NCBI RefSeq assembly: GCF_035974275.1
Contig: NZ_CP142422.1
Location: forward strand, 3,844,001 to 3,908,000
Source: Chryseobacterium sp. MYb264
Lineage (GTDB): Bacteria; Bacteroidota; Bacteroidia; Flavobacteriales; Weeksellaceae
Direction of reading: 5' to 3'
DNA: 64,000 nt
Shown here: piece by piece, positions 52,995-61,978 of the stretch
Layout: every line of letters starts with the position of its first letter
How positions within the stretch are numbered: position 1 is the first letter of the stretch
Notes under the pieces: generated by a model
Seen by the model: the letters and a program-made list of their open reading frames with translations, nothing else
Databases searched by the model: none
What the model was told of the DNA's origin: nothing
Made by a program: the position numbers and the translations under genes

Positions 52995-55838
52995 ATGAAT
53001 GTTAAACTACGTGTATTAACAGCTGGTGTCCTGTTTTTCTCAGGCCAGGCTGTGTTTGCTCAGAAAAAACCTAGTGATACTGCAAAAGAATCTAAAATTG
53101 AGGAAGTTGTTGTTTTAGGGTATAGCAAAAAAAGTACAAAAGCTAAATCGATAGCAGCATCTGTTACTGTAGATTCGAAAGCTCTTGAAAATCGTCCAAA
53201 CGTTTCTTTCATTAATTCCTTACAAGGTAATGCGCCTGGTATCAGTATTAACTCTACTTCAGGATCTCCTGGTTCAGGTAAAATTAATGTGTTAGTACGT
53301 GGTATGTCGTCTATCAACGCTTCAACTGATCCTTTGTATGTTATTGACGGGTTAATTACCTCTGCTTCTCAGTTCAGAAACCTTAACCCTGAGGATATTG
53401 ATAATATCAGTATTCTTAAGGATGCGCAGGCAACTGCTATTTATGGTAACCGTGGAGCAAATGGTGTCGTGGTTATCAATACTAAAAACGCCAGATACAA
53501 TAGCGGATTAAAAGTTACCTATGATGTATTAACTTCATTCTCTGTATTGCCTAAGACTAAATACAATATGCTTAGCGGTAGACAATTACTGGATTTAGAA
53601 GATCAGTATGGAGTAGGATTTGGATATACAGATGCGGAAAAGGATGCAATACCTGAAACGGACTGGAATAAGCAATTCTTCCAGACAGCTATGCTGCAGC
53701 AGCATACTTTAGGTATTTCTTCAGGCGGAAAAAATATTAATAACTATACTTCATTAGGTTATTTAAATACTGACGGTACATTTAAATCTACAGATTTTCA
53801 AAGATTTACCTTGAGAAATAACTTAAGTGGAAAGTCTGACGATGGTAGATTAACATTCGGTATGCAGTTAGCTGTTGGATATTCTAAGCGTCATCAGCTA
53901 GATCAAGAAACCAATGATAATATTTCAGCAAATATCATCCAGAATCCACTTTTTGGATCTTTAAGAACTCCAGGATATTTAGAGCCATATCCATTTGTTG
54001 ATGGACAGGATATGTTTAACCAGATTGGAGGTGCTGGAGTTAATTATCCTGGATGGGTTCTTGCTGATATTGTAAGAGGAGGTATTCAGAACTTATTTAC
54101 AGAAACTTCAGTTCTTGCTAATGCAAACGTAAATTATAAATTAACGGATTGGTTGTCAGTGGGTAATAGGACCGGTGTGGATTTCAGAGAATCTGATCGT
54201 ACCTTTGCTCGTGCTCCTAACGGTTATCTTTCTTTAGCTGCAAGAGCAGCTGGTGCGCAATATGGTGGTTTTGAGCAAATGACTAATACAAAAGATCTTA
54301 CATTTAACTCTGTAACTAACATTACTTTTGATAAGAAGTTTGGAGACCACTCATTAACTGTGGCTGCTTATTTAGATTATTTGAAAGCTCATTATTTATA
54401 TAAGTCAAATACACAGAATGGTTTAGATCCATTTAACTGGGCTCTAGGCGCTGGAACGGGCTATATCCCATTCAATCCTGCTACGCCATCTTTATACGTT
54501 CCTAGTGTTCAGGCTGGAAAAATTAATGCTGGTACATTAGCTGCTATTGGTACTGTTGAATATGACTATGCTGGAAAATATGGTGTGAGTGGTACGGTGA
54601 GAAGAGACGGATCTTATAGATTTCCTAAAGAAAACAGATGGGAGACATTCTGGTCTGTGGGTGCTCGTTGGAATCTTGAAAAAGAAAGCTTCCTTGAAAA
54701 TTCTTCAGTCGTAAATATGTTGAAACTGAGAGGTTCATATGGTACAACAGGAAATCAGAATTTAGTGAAGCCATTAAATAATGGAAACCCATTATTCTCG
54801 GGAACTAATATCTATACCGATTTAATTGCTAGTAATACAGGCTACATGAACTCAGTCGGGTATAATGCGGTTGTTGGTAATCCAAATGTTAGATGGGAAA
54901 AAGTAACTCAGGCGAATATTGGGTTGGATTTTGGATTTTTCAAAAACTTTGTAGAGGGTACTGTAGATATCTATAAAAAGAAGACAGAGAGACTATTTAA
55001 TGATGTTACATTATCAGCAGCTACAGGACAGTGGACTATTAATGGTAACAACGGAGAGCTTGAAAATAAAGGGATCGAAGCTTCATTAAGATTTAACATT
55101 CTTAAAAATCAGGATTATAGTGTATCTATTTTTGCAAATGGTGCTTATAATAAGAATACTATTTTATCATTTGAAGGAGCTGACCTTTCTGAAGATAATG
55201 TAAATGCAGCGGGAGGTCCTATCGGACAGTGGAATCTTTATCATTATGCAGGAGTAAATCCGGCTACAGGTGAACAGCAGTTTATCGGAAAAGACGGACA
55301 AATCACAGAGACGCCTTCTCCGGATGATAAAGTATTGACAGGTAAATCTTATGTTCCTAAATTTACGGGAGGATTCGGTGTAAATGCTAATTATAAAGGT
55401 TGGTTCGCTGATGTATTATTTAGCTACCAAGCAGGTGGTTGGATGTATGATAACGTATATTCTTGGTTAATGGATCCTAGTTCTTTAGGTACCGGAGCTA
55501 ATTTTGCAGGAGATATTTTGAATTCTTGGACGCCTGATAATACAAATACAAACATTCCTTCAATTACAGCTAACAACATTAATCAAGAAGGTTCTTCTGA
55601 TAGATATCTATTCAAGAGTGATTTTATTCGTCTAAAAAATGTAACCTTTGGTTATAATTTTAATAAGGATTTATTGAGAGGCCTTCCTATCACTTCGCTT
55701 AAAGTATTTGTTCAGGGTGAAAACTTAGCAACATTTACGAAGTGGAAAGGGTACGATCCTGAACCAATGTTCCCTTACTCATTAGGTGTTTATCCAAATG
55801 CGAAAACGGTTTCAGTAGGACTTAATGTACAATTTTAA
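52995..55838 (+). CDS. SusC/RagA-family TonB-dependent outer membrane transporter
   Basis: The 947-residue outer membrane beta-barrel imports glycans or peptides with a SusD lid, driven by TonB. A signal peptide ending at VFAQ (residue 23) is followed by a TonB-box-like KIEEVVVLGYS. The plug comes next with LQGNAPGISINSTSGSPGSG, VLVRGMSSINASTDPLYVID, and DAQATAIYGNRGANGVVVIN. The barrel ends in GLNVQF with the terminal Phe typical of outer membrane proteins. The usual N-terminal carboxypeptidase-regulatory-like domain is absent. It lies 12 nt before susD. The substrate is unknown: no glycoside hydrolase is nearby. Confidence 0.95.
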   Translation: MNVKLRVLTAGVLFFSGQAVFAQKKPSDTAKESKIEEVVVLGYSKKSTKAKSIAASVTVDSKALENRPNVSFINSLQGNAPGISINSTSGSPGSGKINVLVRGMSSINASTDPLYVIDGLITSASQFRNLNPEDIDNISILKDAQATAIYGNRGANGVVVINTKNARYNSGLKVTYDVLTSFSVLPKTKYNMLSGRQLLDLEDQYGVGFGYTDAEKDAIPETDWNKQFFQTAMLQQHTLGISSGGKNINNYTSLGYLNTDGTFKSTDFQRFTLRNNLSGKSDDGRLTFGMQLAVGYSKRHQLDQETNDNISANIIQNPLFGSLRTPGYLEPYPFVDGQDMFNQIGGAGVNYPGWVLADIVRGGIQNLFTETSVLANANVNYKLTDWLSVGNRTGVDFRESDRTFARAPNGYLSLAARAAGAQYGGFEQMTNTKDLTFNSVTNITFDKKFGDHSLTVAAYLDYLKAHYLYKSNTQNGLDPFNWALGAGTGYIPFNPATPSLYVPSVQAGKINAGTLAAIGTVEYDYAGKYGVSGTVRRDGSYRFPKENRWETFWSVGARWNLEKESFLENSSVVNMLKLRGSYGTTGNQNLVKPLNNGNPLFSGTNIYTDLIASNTGYMNSVGYNAVVGNPNVRWEKVTQANIGLDFGFFKNFVEGTVDIYKKKTERLFNDVTLSAATGQWTINGNNGELENKGIEASLRFNILKNQDYSVSIFANGAYNKNTILSFEGADLSEDNVNAAGGPIGQWNLYHYAGVNPATGEQQFIGKDGQITETPSPDDKVLTGKSYVPKFTGGFGVNANYKGWFADVLFSYQAGGWMYDNVYSWLMDPSSLGTGANFAGDILNSWTPDNTNTNIPSITANNINQEGSSDRYLFKSDFIRLKNVTFGYNFNKDLLRGLPITSLKVFVQGENLATFTKWKGYDPEPMFPYSLGVYPNAKTVSVGLNVQF

Positions 55839-55850
55839 TAATAAGTTGAA

Positions 55851-57647
55851 ATGAAAAAATTAATTTTAAATATATCTATAATTGGTTCTGTTTTAGTGTC
55901 TATGGGGGCATTGCAGAGCTGTAGTGATGCACTGGAAACCAACTTACAACCAGGTACAGTTGAGGATGACGGAACGCCATTTAAAACCACCGATGCTTTA
56001 TACAATTACATGATGGGTAACGTATACGGTACATTAGAACCTCAGTACCCAATTCACGTATCTGCTGTGCTTTCGGATGAGGTCAAGCCTGGATCTTCCA
56101 GTGGTGGTCAGGAATTTTCTTTACACCGTTACTTTTTAACATCCCAAGAGCCTAGAGTTGCCGAAATCTGGCAGAATAATTATGCCGTAATTAACCATGT
56201 GAATCGTCTTGTAAGAGGTGCCGAAGGGATTACAACGTCAAGTGACGCAGATCAGACAAGATTAAACCAAATCGTTGCTCAGGCTAGAGCGATGAGAGCT
56301 TATGCATATTTACAGCTTGAATCACTATTTTCTACGGATATGAAAGATCCAAATGCTTTAGGAGTACTTTTAGTTAAGGACGTTCCAGATCTTGATGCCA
56401 AACTTCCGAGAGTAAAAAATTCAGATATTTATGCATTTATTGAAGCTGATTTAACATTTGCAAGGAATACACTAACAGCTGAAGGTACCAATCAGTATTT
56501 TATTGGCAAAAGTGCTGTAAATGCTATTTCTGCTAGATATTTCTTATATAAAGGTGATTATGCACAAGCTAAAACATATGCGACTGCTGTCGTTAATGCT
56601 GCTTCTGCAGGAGGTTTTGGTTTAACCAAAGCAACACCTATTACTATGAATAATCCAATTACTAGCTCATATCATGCAGGAAACCCTAGTGGATTACCAA
56701 GAGACTATGTTATTGATGGGCAAGAGAATCCGGCTACTATTACGTTGACTGATGCAAATGGAGTTCCTTTAACTGATTCGGATGGTAATCAGCTTCCTCC
56801 AGTTGCAGCTAATAATGGTGGGGCATGGAGAAATTCATTCTATGGACAGTTAACAACAAATGTAGGAACATCATTCAATCCTTATCGTCAGATGTGGGTT
56901 GATCAGAATAGAGGAGAGTCAATTTTATCTTTAGGACGTATTGCTCTAGGAGGAAACGGACAGCCTATTGGATCTGTTTGGAATACAAATAGTTCTTCAC
57001 TTAGTGGTGCTCCTATGTGGTTCTGGGGACGTAATTTGTATAATCTATTCCTAGAAGAGTATGGAGATGTTACGGGAGCAAACGTTGGAGCTAAAGGGGA
57101 TGTTAGATTCCTGACCAACAGAGACCCTACAACATCTGCAAATACGAATTATGCAAGTTTGTATCCAAATAATTTAGGTCAAACTAGAATGACGGATCGT
57201 TTGGTTATAGATAAATATCCTGGCAAAGCAGGTACTAACGTACGAAATGATATTAAATTATTCAGACTTTCAGAAATGTATTTTATCTTAGCTGAATGTG
57301 CTGTTAATGATGGGCAGCTAACTGTTGCTGCTGATTATATTAAGGCTATCAAAGATGCTAGAAACTTCAGAGGGACTGCTGTATTGCCTGTTTATGCAAC
57401 TGCTCAGGCAGCTTGGGCGGGTATACTAAAAGAAAGACGTATGGAACTTGCTCTTGAAGGTCACCGTCTGATAGATTTAAAACGTTTAGCGGTTAAAGCG
57501 GGTGTTAAAATGGATAGAAATAATACGGATGATATTGTATTAACTTCTAACCTTGAGAATGGCGATTACAGATATACATTGCCAATTCCATTGTCTGAAA
57601 TTTCGGCTAACCCGAATGCTCAACAAAATCCAGGTTATAATAACTAA
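55851..57647 (+). CDS. SusD/RagB-family surface lipoprotein
   Basis: The 598-residue lipoprotein caps the SusC barrel and binds the substrate. The signal (ISIIGSVLVSMGALQSC) has the lipidated Cys at residue 24. The family fold is visible as a helical TPR-like frame: QARAMRAYAYLQLESLFSTD (near 145), VNAISARYFLYKGDYAQAKT (near 225) and the C-terminal DIKLFRLSEMYFILAECAVN and GILKERRMELALEGHRLIDL. It ends in PIPLSEISANPNAQQNPGY, the typical SusD end. It shares an operon with susC. Its terminator is interrupted by an IS4 element. Confidence 0.95.
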   Translation: MKKLILNISIIGSVLVSMGALQSCSDALETNLQPGTVEDDGTPFKTTDALYNYMMGNVYGTLEPQYPIHVSAVLSDEVKPGSSSGGQEFSLHRYFLTSQEPRVAEIWQNNYAVINHVNRLVRGAEGITTSSDADQTRLNQIVAQARAMRAYAYLQLESLFSTDMKDPNALGVLLVKDVPDLDAKLPRVKNSDIYAFIEADLTFARNTLTAEGTNQYFIGKSAVNAISARYFLYKGDYAQAKTYATAVVNAASAGGFGLTKATPITMNNPITSSYHAGNPSGLPRDYVIDGQENPATITLTDANGVPLTDSDGNQLPPVAANNGGAWRNSFYGQLTTNVGTSFNPYRQMWVDQNRGESILSLGRIALGGNGQPIGSVWNTNSSSLSGAPMWFWGRNLYNLFLEEYGDVTGANVGAKGDVRFLTNRDPTTSANTNYASLYPNNLGQTRMTDRLVIDKYPGKAGTNVRNDIKLFRLSEMYFILAECAVNDGQLTVAADYIKAIKDARNFRGTAVLPVYATAQAAWAGILKERRMELALEGHRLIDLKRLAVKAGVKMDRNNTDDIVLTSNLENGDYRYTLPIPLSEISANPNAQQNPGYNN

Positions 57648-57662
57648 GATTTTTATAAGAAA

Positions 57663-57678
57663 AGCCGCCCTTTTGGGT
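57663..57678 (+). terminator. Left half of the susD terminator, split by an IS element
   Basis: AAGCCGCCCTTTTGGG ends where the IS4 element begins. The right half, CCTTTTGGGCGGTTTTTTT, lies at 59068-59086. Joining them with one copy of the duplication gives CCGCCC-TTTT-GGGCGG followed by seven T, a standard terminator. Confidence 0.7.
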
Positions 57679-57685
57679 AGTCATG

Positions 57686-57715
57686 GTCGGAAGATTTTTC
57701 TTCCGACCTTTTTGT
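57686..57715 (+). terminator. Terminator-like hairpin at the left end of the IS4 element
   Basis: GGTCGGAAG (57686-57694) pairs perfectly with CTTCCGACC (57701-57709) around a 6-nt loop and is followed by TTTTTG. It would stop transcription entering the element from susD. The right end carries a comparable hairpin (59039-59059) followed by ATTTTT on the minus strand. Confidence 0.65.
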
Positions 57716-57818
57716 TTTATCACCATAAGTAAAATTACCTTAAATATTTGATTGTCAGTTTTTTAACTTGTTTATTATAGTTTAATTCCTTATCTTTACA
57801 GTTGATAATCAACTATTT

Positions 57819-59035
57819 ATGTCAGTTTTTAAAGATCATAAAATATCCCTCAAGGACGTTTTAGAATTTATTCCGGAAGCCCTTTTAAGCCATCTTTCGG
57901 CTACTACTAAAGTGGATCATTACAGTAAGGTTTTGCACGGCAAAAAAATGTTCTATCTTCTCTTGTTCTGCATCTTTGATAACGAAAAACTAAGTCAGAG
58001 AACTTTGGAAGATACATTTAACAGCAGCGGGTTCAAAGCACTTTTTGTTTTGGGGGAAGCAGAGAAAATTCGAAGAAGCTCAATCTCAGAGAGACTTTCC
58101 AGAATCGATTCTAATTATTTCAAAGAGATCTATGAGCATATGTACACAAGATTTTCGGAACTTTATTCTAAGACCGAAATCGAAAAATACAACTTAATCA
58201 GAGTAGACAGCACTATTGTTGCAGATACCTGTAATAAGCTCAAAGAAGGAATCGATCAGAAAGTAGGAAAAAGCTGGTGAAATTCAGTTTTTCGTTTGAT
58301 GGAATTTTACCTTCGGCAGTAGAGGTTTTTACGGGACAAAAATATTCGGCAGAAGACAATGCACTTGCCGAAGCTGTTTTGAAACAGATAAAAAAAGAAG
58401 AACATCACCATAATATTTATACCATAGACAGGGGATTGCAATCCACCAGAACGATGAAAGAGTTTGAAGAGAAGTGCATGAAATTTATTATTCGCTCCAA
58501 AGAAAACAAAAAATTTGAAGAGATTGAATCTTTTCTTGAAACAGAAAATATTCTAAAATGGAATGACTGGAAAGTTATCAAAGACAGTAAAGTAAAACTT
58601 TATACCGGAAAACCTATCCAAAACAAGCGTGGAAACATCCATTATCGGGAAGAAAAAGTAGAGACCTGTTTTCGCTTGCTGGTCATCAAAAATGAAAAAA
58701 CAAACAAAGAATTTTGGTTTCTAACCAATGAGTTTGAGCTCTCTGCAAGAGAAATATCGGATTACTACCGTAAAAGATGGGATATTGAAGTGTTTTTCAG
58801 GTTTATGAAACAGGAGCTTAATTTAAGCCATCTTATTTTACTCAATAAAAACGGAATTGAAGTAATGGTTTATATGACAATGATTGCTTCTATGTTGTTA
58901 TTAATCTATAAAAAAGCAAACAGTTTAGGTTATAAAACCGCAAAAAGGCGCATCACAATGGAACTTCGAGATATGATTACCGCGATTTTAATCGTCTTCG
59001 CAGGTGGTGATCCTGCTAAAGTATTTAAAACATAA
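57819..59035 (+). pseudogene. IS4-family transposase, broken by a -1 frameshift
   Basis: The first part (57819-58280, 153 residues) ends QKVGKSW-stop. The second part (58277-59035, 252 residues) starts in the -1 frame as VKFSFSFDGILPSAVEV. The catalytic Asp residues are in RVDSTIVADT (part 1) and YTIDRGLQ (part 2), and the IS4 signature Y-x2-R-x3-E-x6-K is in YRKRWDIEVFFRFMK (part 2). The break is at an A5 run (GGAAAAAGC). One more A would restore GKKLVKFSFSFDG and a transposase of about 405 residues. It is a deletion, a sequencing error, or a slippage site. Without frameshifting it is inactive. Confidence 0.85.
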
Positions 59036-59178
59036 AAATGGTCGGAATTTCTTCCGACCACGACTAACCTTTTGGGCGGTTTTTTTGTTTATATAAGCAG
59101 GTAAATTATTAATGGATAGTGACCAAAATAAATTTCCAATTTGTTTAGTATAAATAGGTGTTAATTGAAGAATAGTTG

Positions 59179-59186
59179 TACTTTTG
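59179..59186 (+). promoter_or_regulatory. Promoter -7 box of the secreted protein gene at 59217
   Basis: TACTTTTG matches TAnnTTTG exactly and lies 30 nt before the start codon. It shows that the gene has its own promoter downstream of the split susD terminator. Confidence 0.55.
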
Positions 59187-59216
59187 GACAATTAACTAAA
59201 AACATATCAATACCAA

Positions 59217-59897
59217 ATGAAAAACGTAATAACGGCCTTATTATTTGTAGGATCTATTAATTTCTTGTATTCTCAAGCCAATACCATTTCGACAAATATG
59301 GCAGGAGGCACCAGAGATGTATTCTATAATATAAAATCTAATAGTGCAGGTAGAATGTTAAATTATGACGAAATTACAGGTTCTCCCTATTTAAATAAAA
59401 ATTTTAGTCTTGCTAAAATTGAAGGAACTCATGAAAGCGTACCTGTAAGATATAATTCCTTGAAAGACGAAATAGAGTTCCAGAAAGATGGTAAAACAAT
59501 GGTTTTGCCAAATGAGGAGACTTTCTCAAAGATCGATATCGTATCTCCTAAATCAGTATTGGTTAGATTAGATACCCATGATGATTTAACGGGTTATTTT
59601 TTTGAACTTGTTAATGGTAAAAATGCTTTGTATAAAAAAATTAAGACAAAGTTTATAGATGTCGTTCCGGCTACAAATTCTTATGCAACGGACAGACCAG
59701 CCTCATTTAAAACATTGGATCCGGTTTATTATATTGCAATTAATGAGAAGTTTGTGAAAAAACCCAAAAATGAAAAAGAGATTATTGCTCTTATTCCCGA
59801 AAAAAAAGATGCTATTTCTCAGTTTGTTAAATCAAATAAAATAAAATTTAATAAGGAAGAAGATTTAGTAAAACTTGTTAATTTCCTAAACCAATAA
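59217..59897 (+). CDS. Secreted protein of unknown function
   Basis: The 226-residue product has a signal peptide (MKNVITALLFVGSINFLYSQ). A soluble beta-rich part follows: NMAGGTRDVFYNIKSNSAGR, SPYLNKNFSLAKIEG, RYNSLKDEIEFQKDGKTMVL, then YFFELVNGKNALYKKIKTKF. A C-terminal charged helix pair follows (PKNEKEIIALIPEKKDAI, IKFNKEEDLVKLVNFLNQ). The RYN...DEIEFQKDGK pattern recalls periplasmic proteins of Flavobacteria with no known role. It has its own promoter and terminator. Function is unknown. Confidence 0.75.
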   Translation: MKNVITALLFVGSINFLYSQANTISTNMAGGTRDVFYNIKSNSAGRMLNYDEITGSPYLNKNFSLAKIEGTHESVPVRYNSLKDEIEFQKDGKTMVLPNEETFSKIDIVSPKSVLVRLDTHDDLTGYFFELVNGKNALYKKIKTKFIDVVPATNSYATDRPASFKTLDPVYYIAINEKFVKKPKNEKEIIALIPEKKDAISQFVKSNKIKFNKEEDLVKLVNFLNQ

Positions 59898-59900
59898 ATA

Positions 59901-59939
59901 AAAAAAACACTTTCATGATCATGGAAGTGTTTTTTATTT
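59901..59939 (+). terminator. Rho-independent terminator after the secreted protein gene
   Basis: AAAACACTTTCATG pairs with CATGGAAGTGTTTT (one mismatch), with a short loop and a TTTTTTATTT tail. It lies just after the stop at 59897. Confidence 0.85.
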
Positions 59940-59972
59940 GGGGTAAAGCATTGAGATCCTTTTTTTGGTCAA

Positions 59973-60001
59973 TTGTTATTTCCTTTTATTTCTTATTTTT
60001 G
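59973..60001 (+). promoter_or_regulatory. Promoter of the porin gene
   Basis: TTG (59973-59975) and TATTTTTG (59994-60001, exact TAnnTTTG) are spaced as expected. The porin ATG at 60019 follows 17 nt later. The in-frame TTG at 59965 lies upstream of this promoter and is therefore not the start. Confidence 0.6.
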
Positions 60002-60018
60002 CTGTACAAAAAAGAATA

Positions 60019-61965
60019 ATGAAATACCTATTTCTCATCATAATTTTCTTCGCAGGTATCACTCACGCGCAGGTCATTAATAAAACAGACTCTAACAGGC
60101 TGGATAAGAAAATCGCAGCGAAAGATACATTGGTGATCGACTCCGGGAAGAAAGATTCCTTAAAAATATTTAAACCCACTATAAATGATTATCAGTATCA
60201 GACACAGTTTTCTGAAAAAAAGGTGTACGATACGGTGATGTCATTTGACAAAACGTATATCTTTACACAGTACAACAATAAAGATAACTTCGGAAGAGCA
60301 CAGTTTGCCAATGTGGGGGCAGGGTTTAATCCTTTATCCTTTGAGGTCAATGCTGAGCAGAATCTGTCATTGCTTCCGACCAATAAGTCCTATGGAATTC
60401 TGGGGATCAATGATATTCAGTATTACGATGTAAAAACCCCGACGGCGACTTTCGTTTATCATAACACCATGAGAAACGGTGCCGCCTTAAAGTCTACCTA
60501 CACCCAGAATATAGGAAAGAGATTCAACTTTGCGGTAGAGTATATGGGACTTCGTTCTCAGGGATTATATAGAAATTCACTGGCCGCGAATAATAATACT
60601 TTATTTTCGGGACATTATATCTCCAAAAGCGGAAATTATGAATTGTTTGCGCATTATTTACACCAAAACGTAAACAATCAGGAAAATGGGGGGATTGCGC
60701 GTGATGATCTTTTTCAGGATGGCGACAGCAACTCCAGTAACCGACAGAATATGCAGGTAAATCTATCGGGTTCAAGCTCTCAGTTTTCCTATCGAAGATA
60801 TTATTTAAGCCATCAGTTTACCCCTTTTAATGCTGAAAAATTTCCGTTCAGGATCAGACATACCATTTTTCATCAGGGAAATAAATATTTCTATCATCAA
60901 AGTGCATTGGAAGGCTATTGGTATACCAATACTAATGAACTGGTTAATGGGTATACGCTGGGGACTCAGAAATTTTCTAATAATCTGAGCAATACGGTAA
61001 GTTTGGTTTTCGATAAGGAAAACTTAAAACTGGATGCCGGAGTACGCTATCAGATGCTTGAATTCGGACTGGAAAACGGAATTACAATAAACAATACCGT
61101 TTACCCGACAAAGCTTAAAGAAAACAGATTGGGTGCGGTCGGGAATTTAGAAGTAAAGCTGTTTGATAAAGTTAATCTTAATTCATTTTTAGAGTTTTCA
61201 AAAGGAAGCGAGTTTGGAAATTATCTGAAAACAACCAACAATTTAAGATTTGAGCCGATTAAAGACTATTTTGTAAATGCGAAAGTGAACTTCCAAAGCG
61301 TTTATCCAAGCTTCAATTATCTTTTAAATACGTCAGTCTATAATAAATTTAACTATTATCTGCAGGATGCGAAAAACCAGTCGATCACGGAAATTGGAGG
61401 TAATATCAATTTAAAATGGTTCAAAACCGAATTGTTTGCCAATTACTTCAGAATTGATAATTATACCTATTTTGACAGCAGCGGGCAGCCAAAACAGAGC
61501 GAAAGCTCGCTTAATATTTCTCAGATCGGAGGGGATGCTACATTCAGCTACGGGAATTTTCATTTGAACACCAGACTGCAGTTTCAGAATGCGCTGACAA
61601 ATAAAGATCTTTATCCGATGCCGGGATTTATCGGGAGAGCCAATATTTTCTATCAGGGGAAATGGTTTAAAAAAGCAGCCGAGGTTCAGACGGGGGTTAA
61701 GGTATACTATTTTTCAAAGTTTGCCTCAAGAGATTATTTCCCGATCATTAACGAGTATATTTTGCCGGGTTCCAACTCATTCTCCATCGGCGGACAGCCT
61801 ATGGTAGATGTTTATTTTAACATGAAGATTAAAAAAATGTTCTTCTTTATCGAAGGTCAGCAGGTGGGATCCGCCATTTCAAGTAATAAAGCATATGCAT
61901 TTCCGCATTATCCGGTGTATGACTTCAGGTTAAATATCGGAATTGTTTGGTATATGTTCAATTAA
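60019..61965 (+). CDS. Putative outer membrane porin (Bacteroidota porin family)
   Basis: The 648-residue product has a signal peptide (MKYLFLIIIFFAGITHAQ) and then alternating aromatic beta strands through to the end, which is typical of an outer membrane barrel (final residues RLNIGIVWYMFN). Family-like blocks are NVGAGFNPLSFE, LPTNKSYGILGINDIQYYDV and TPTATFVYHNTMRNGAALKS, as in the Bacteroidota putative porin family. The frame extends to a TTG 54 nt upstream, but ATG 60019 coincides with the signal peptide and the promoter position. It overlaps no gene; bshC starts 13 nt after its stop. Confidence 0.8.
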   Translation: MKYLFLIIIFFAGITHAQVINKTDSNRLDKKIAAKDTLVIDSGKKDSLKIFKPTINDYQYQTQFSEKKVYDTVMSFDKTYIFTQYNNKDNFGRAQFANVGAGFNPLSFEVNAEQNLSLLPTNKSYGILGINDIQYYDVKTPTATFVYHNTMRNGAALKSTYTQNIGKRFNFAVEYMGLRSQGLYRNSLAANNNTLFSGHYISKSGNYELFAHYLHQNVNNQENGGIARDDLFQDGDSNSSNRQNMQVNLSGSSSQFSYRRYYLSHQFTPFNAEKFPFRIRHTIFHQGNKYFYHQSALEGYWYTNTNELVNGYTLGTQKFSNNLSNTVSLVFDKENLKLDAGVRYQMLEFGLENGITINNTVYPTKLKENRLGAVGNLEVKLFDKVNLNSFLEFSKGSEFGNYLKTTNNLRFEPIKDYFVNAKVNFQSVYPSFNYLLNTSVYNKFNYYLQDAKNQSITEIGGNINLKWFKTELFANYFRIDNYTYFDSSGQPKQSESSLNISQIGGDATFSYGNFHLNTRLQFQNALTNKDLYPMPGFIGRANIFYQGKWFKKAAEVQTGVKVYYFSKFASRDYFPIINEYILPGSNSFSIGGQPMVDVYFNMKIKKMFFFIEGQQVGSAISSNKAYAFPHYPVYDFRLNIGIVWYMFN

Positions 61966-61978
61966 AACTTACATCAGT

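Larger units (their letters stand above)
57679..59066 (+). mobile_element. IS4-family insertion sequence, 1388 bp, frameshifted transposase
   Basis: The ends are inverted repeats: left TAGTCATGGTCGGAAGA and right, reverse-complemented, TAGTCGTGGTCGGAAGA (16 of 17 identical). The flanks CCTTTTGGG (57670-57678) and CCTTTTGGG (59068-59076) form the target duplication. One A separates the right copy from the element, so a 10-bp duplication with one mismatch is equally possible. The element landed in the loop and upper stem of the susD terminator. Each end also contains an internal palindrome of GGTCGGAA and TTCCGACC. The transposase is split by a frameshift. Confidence 0.85.
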
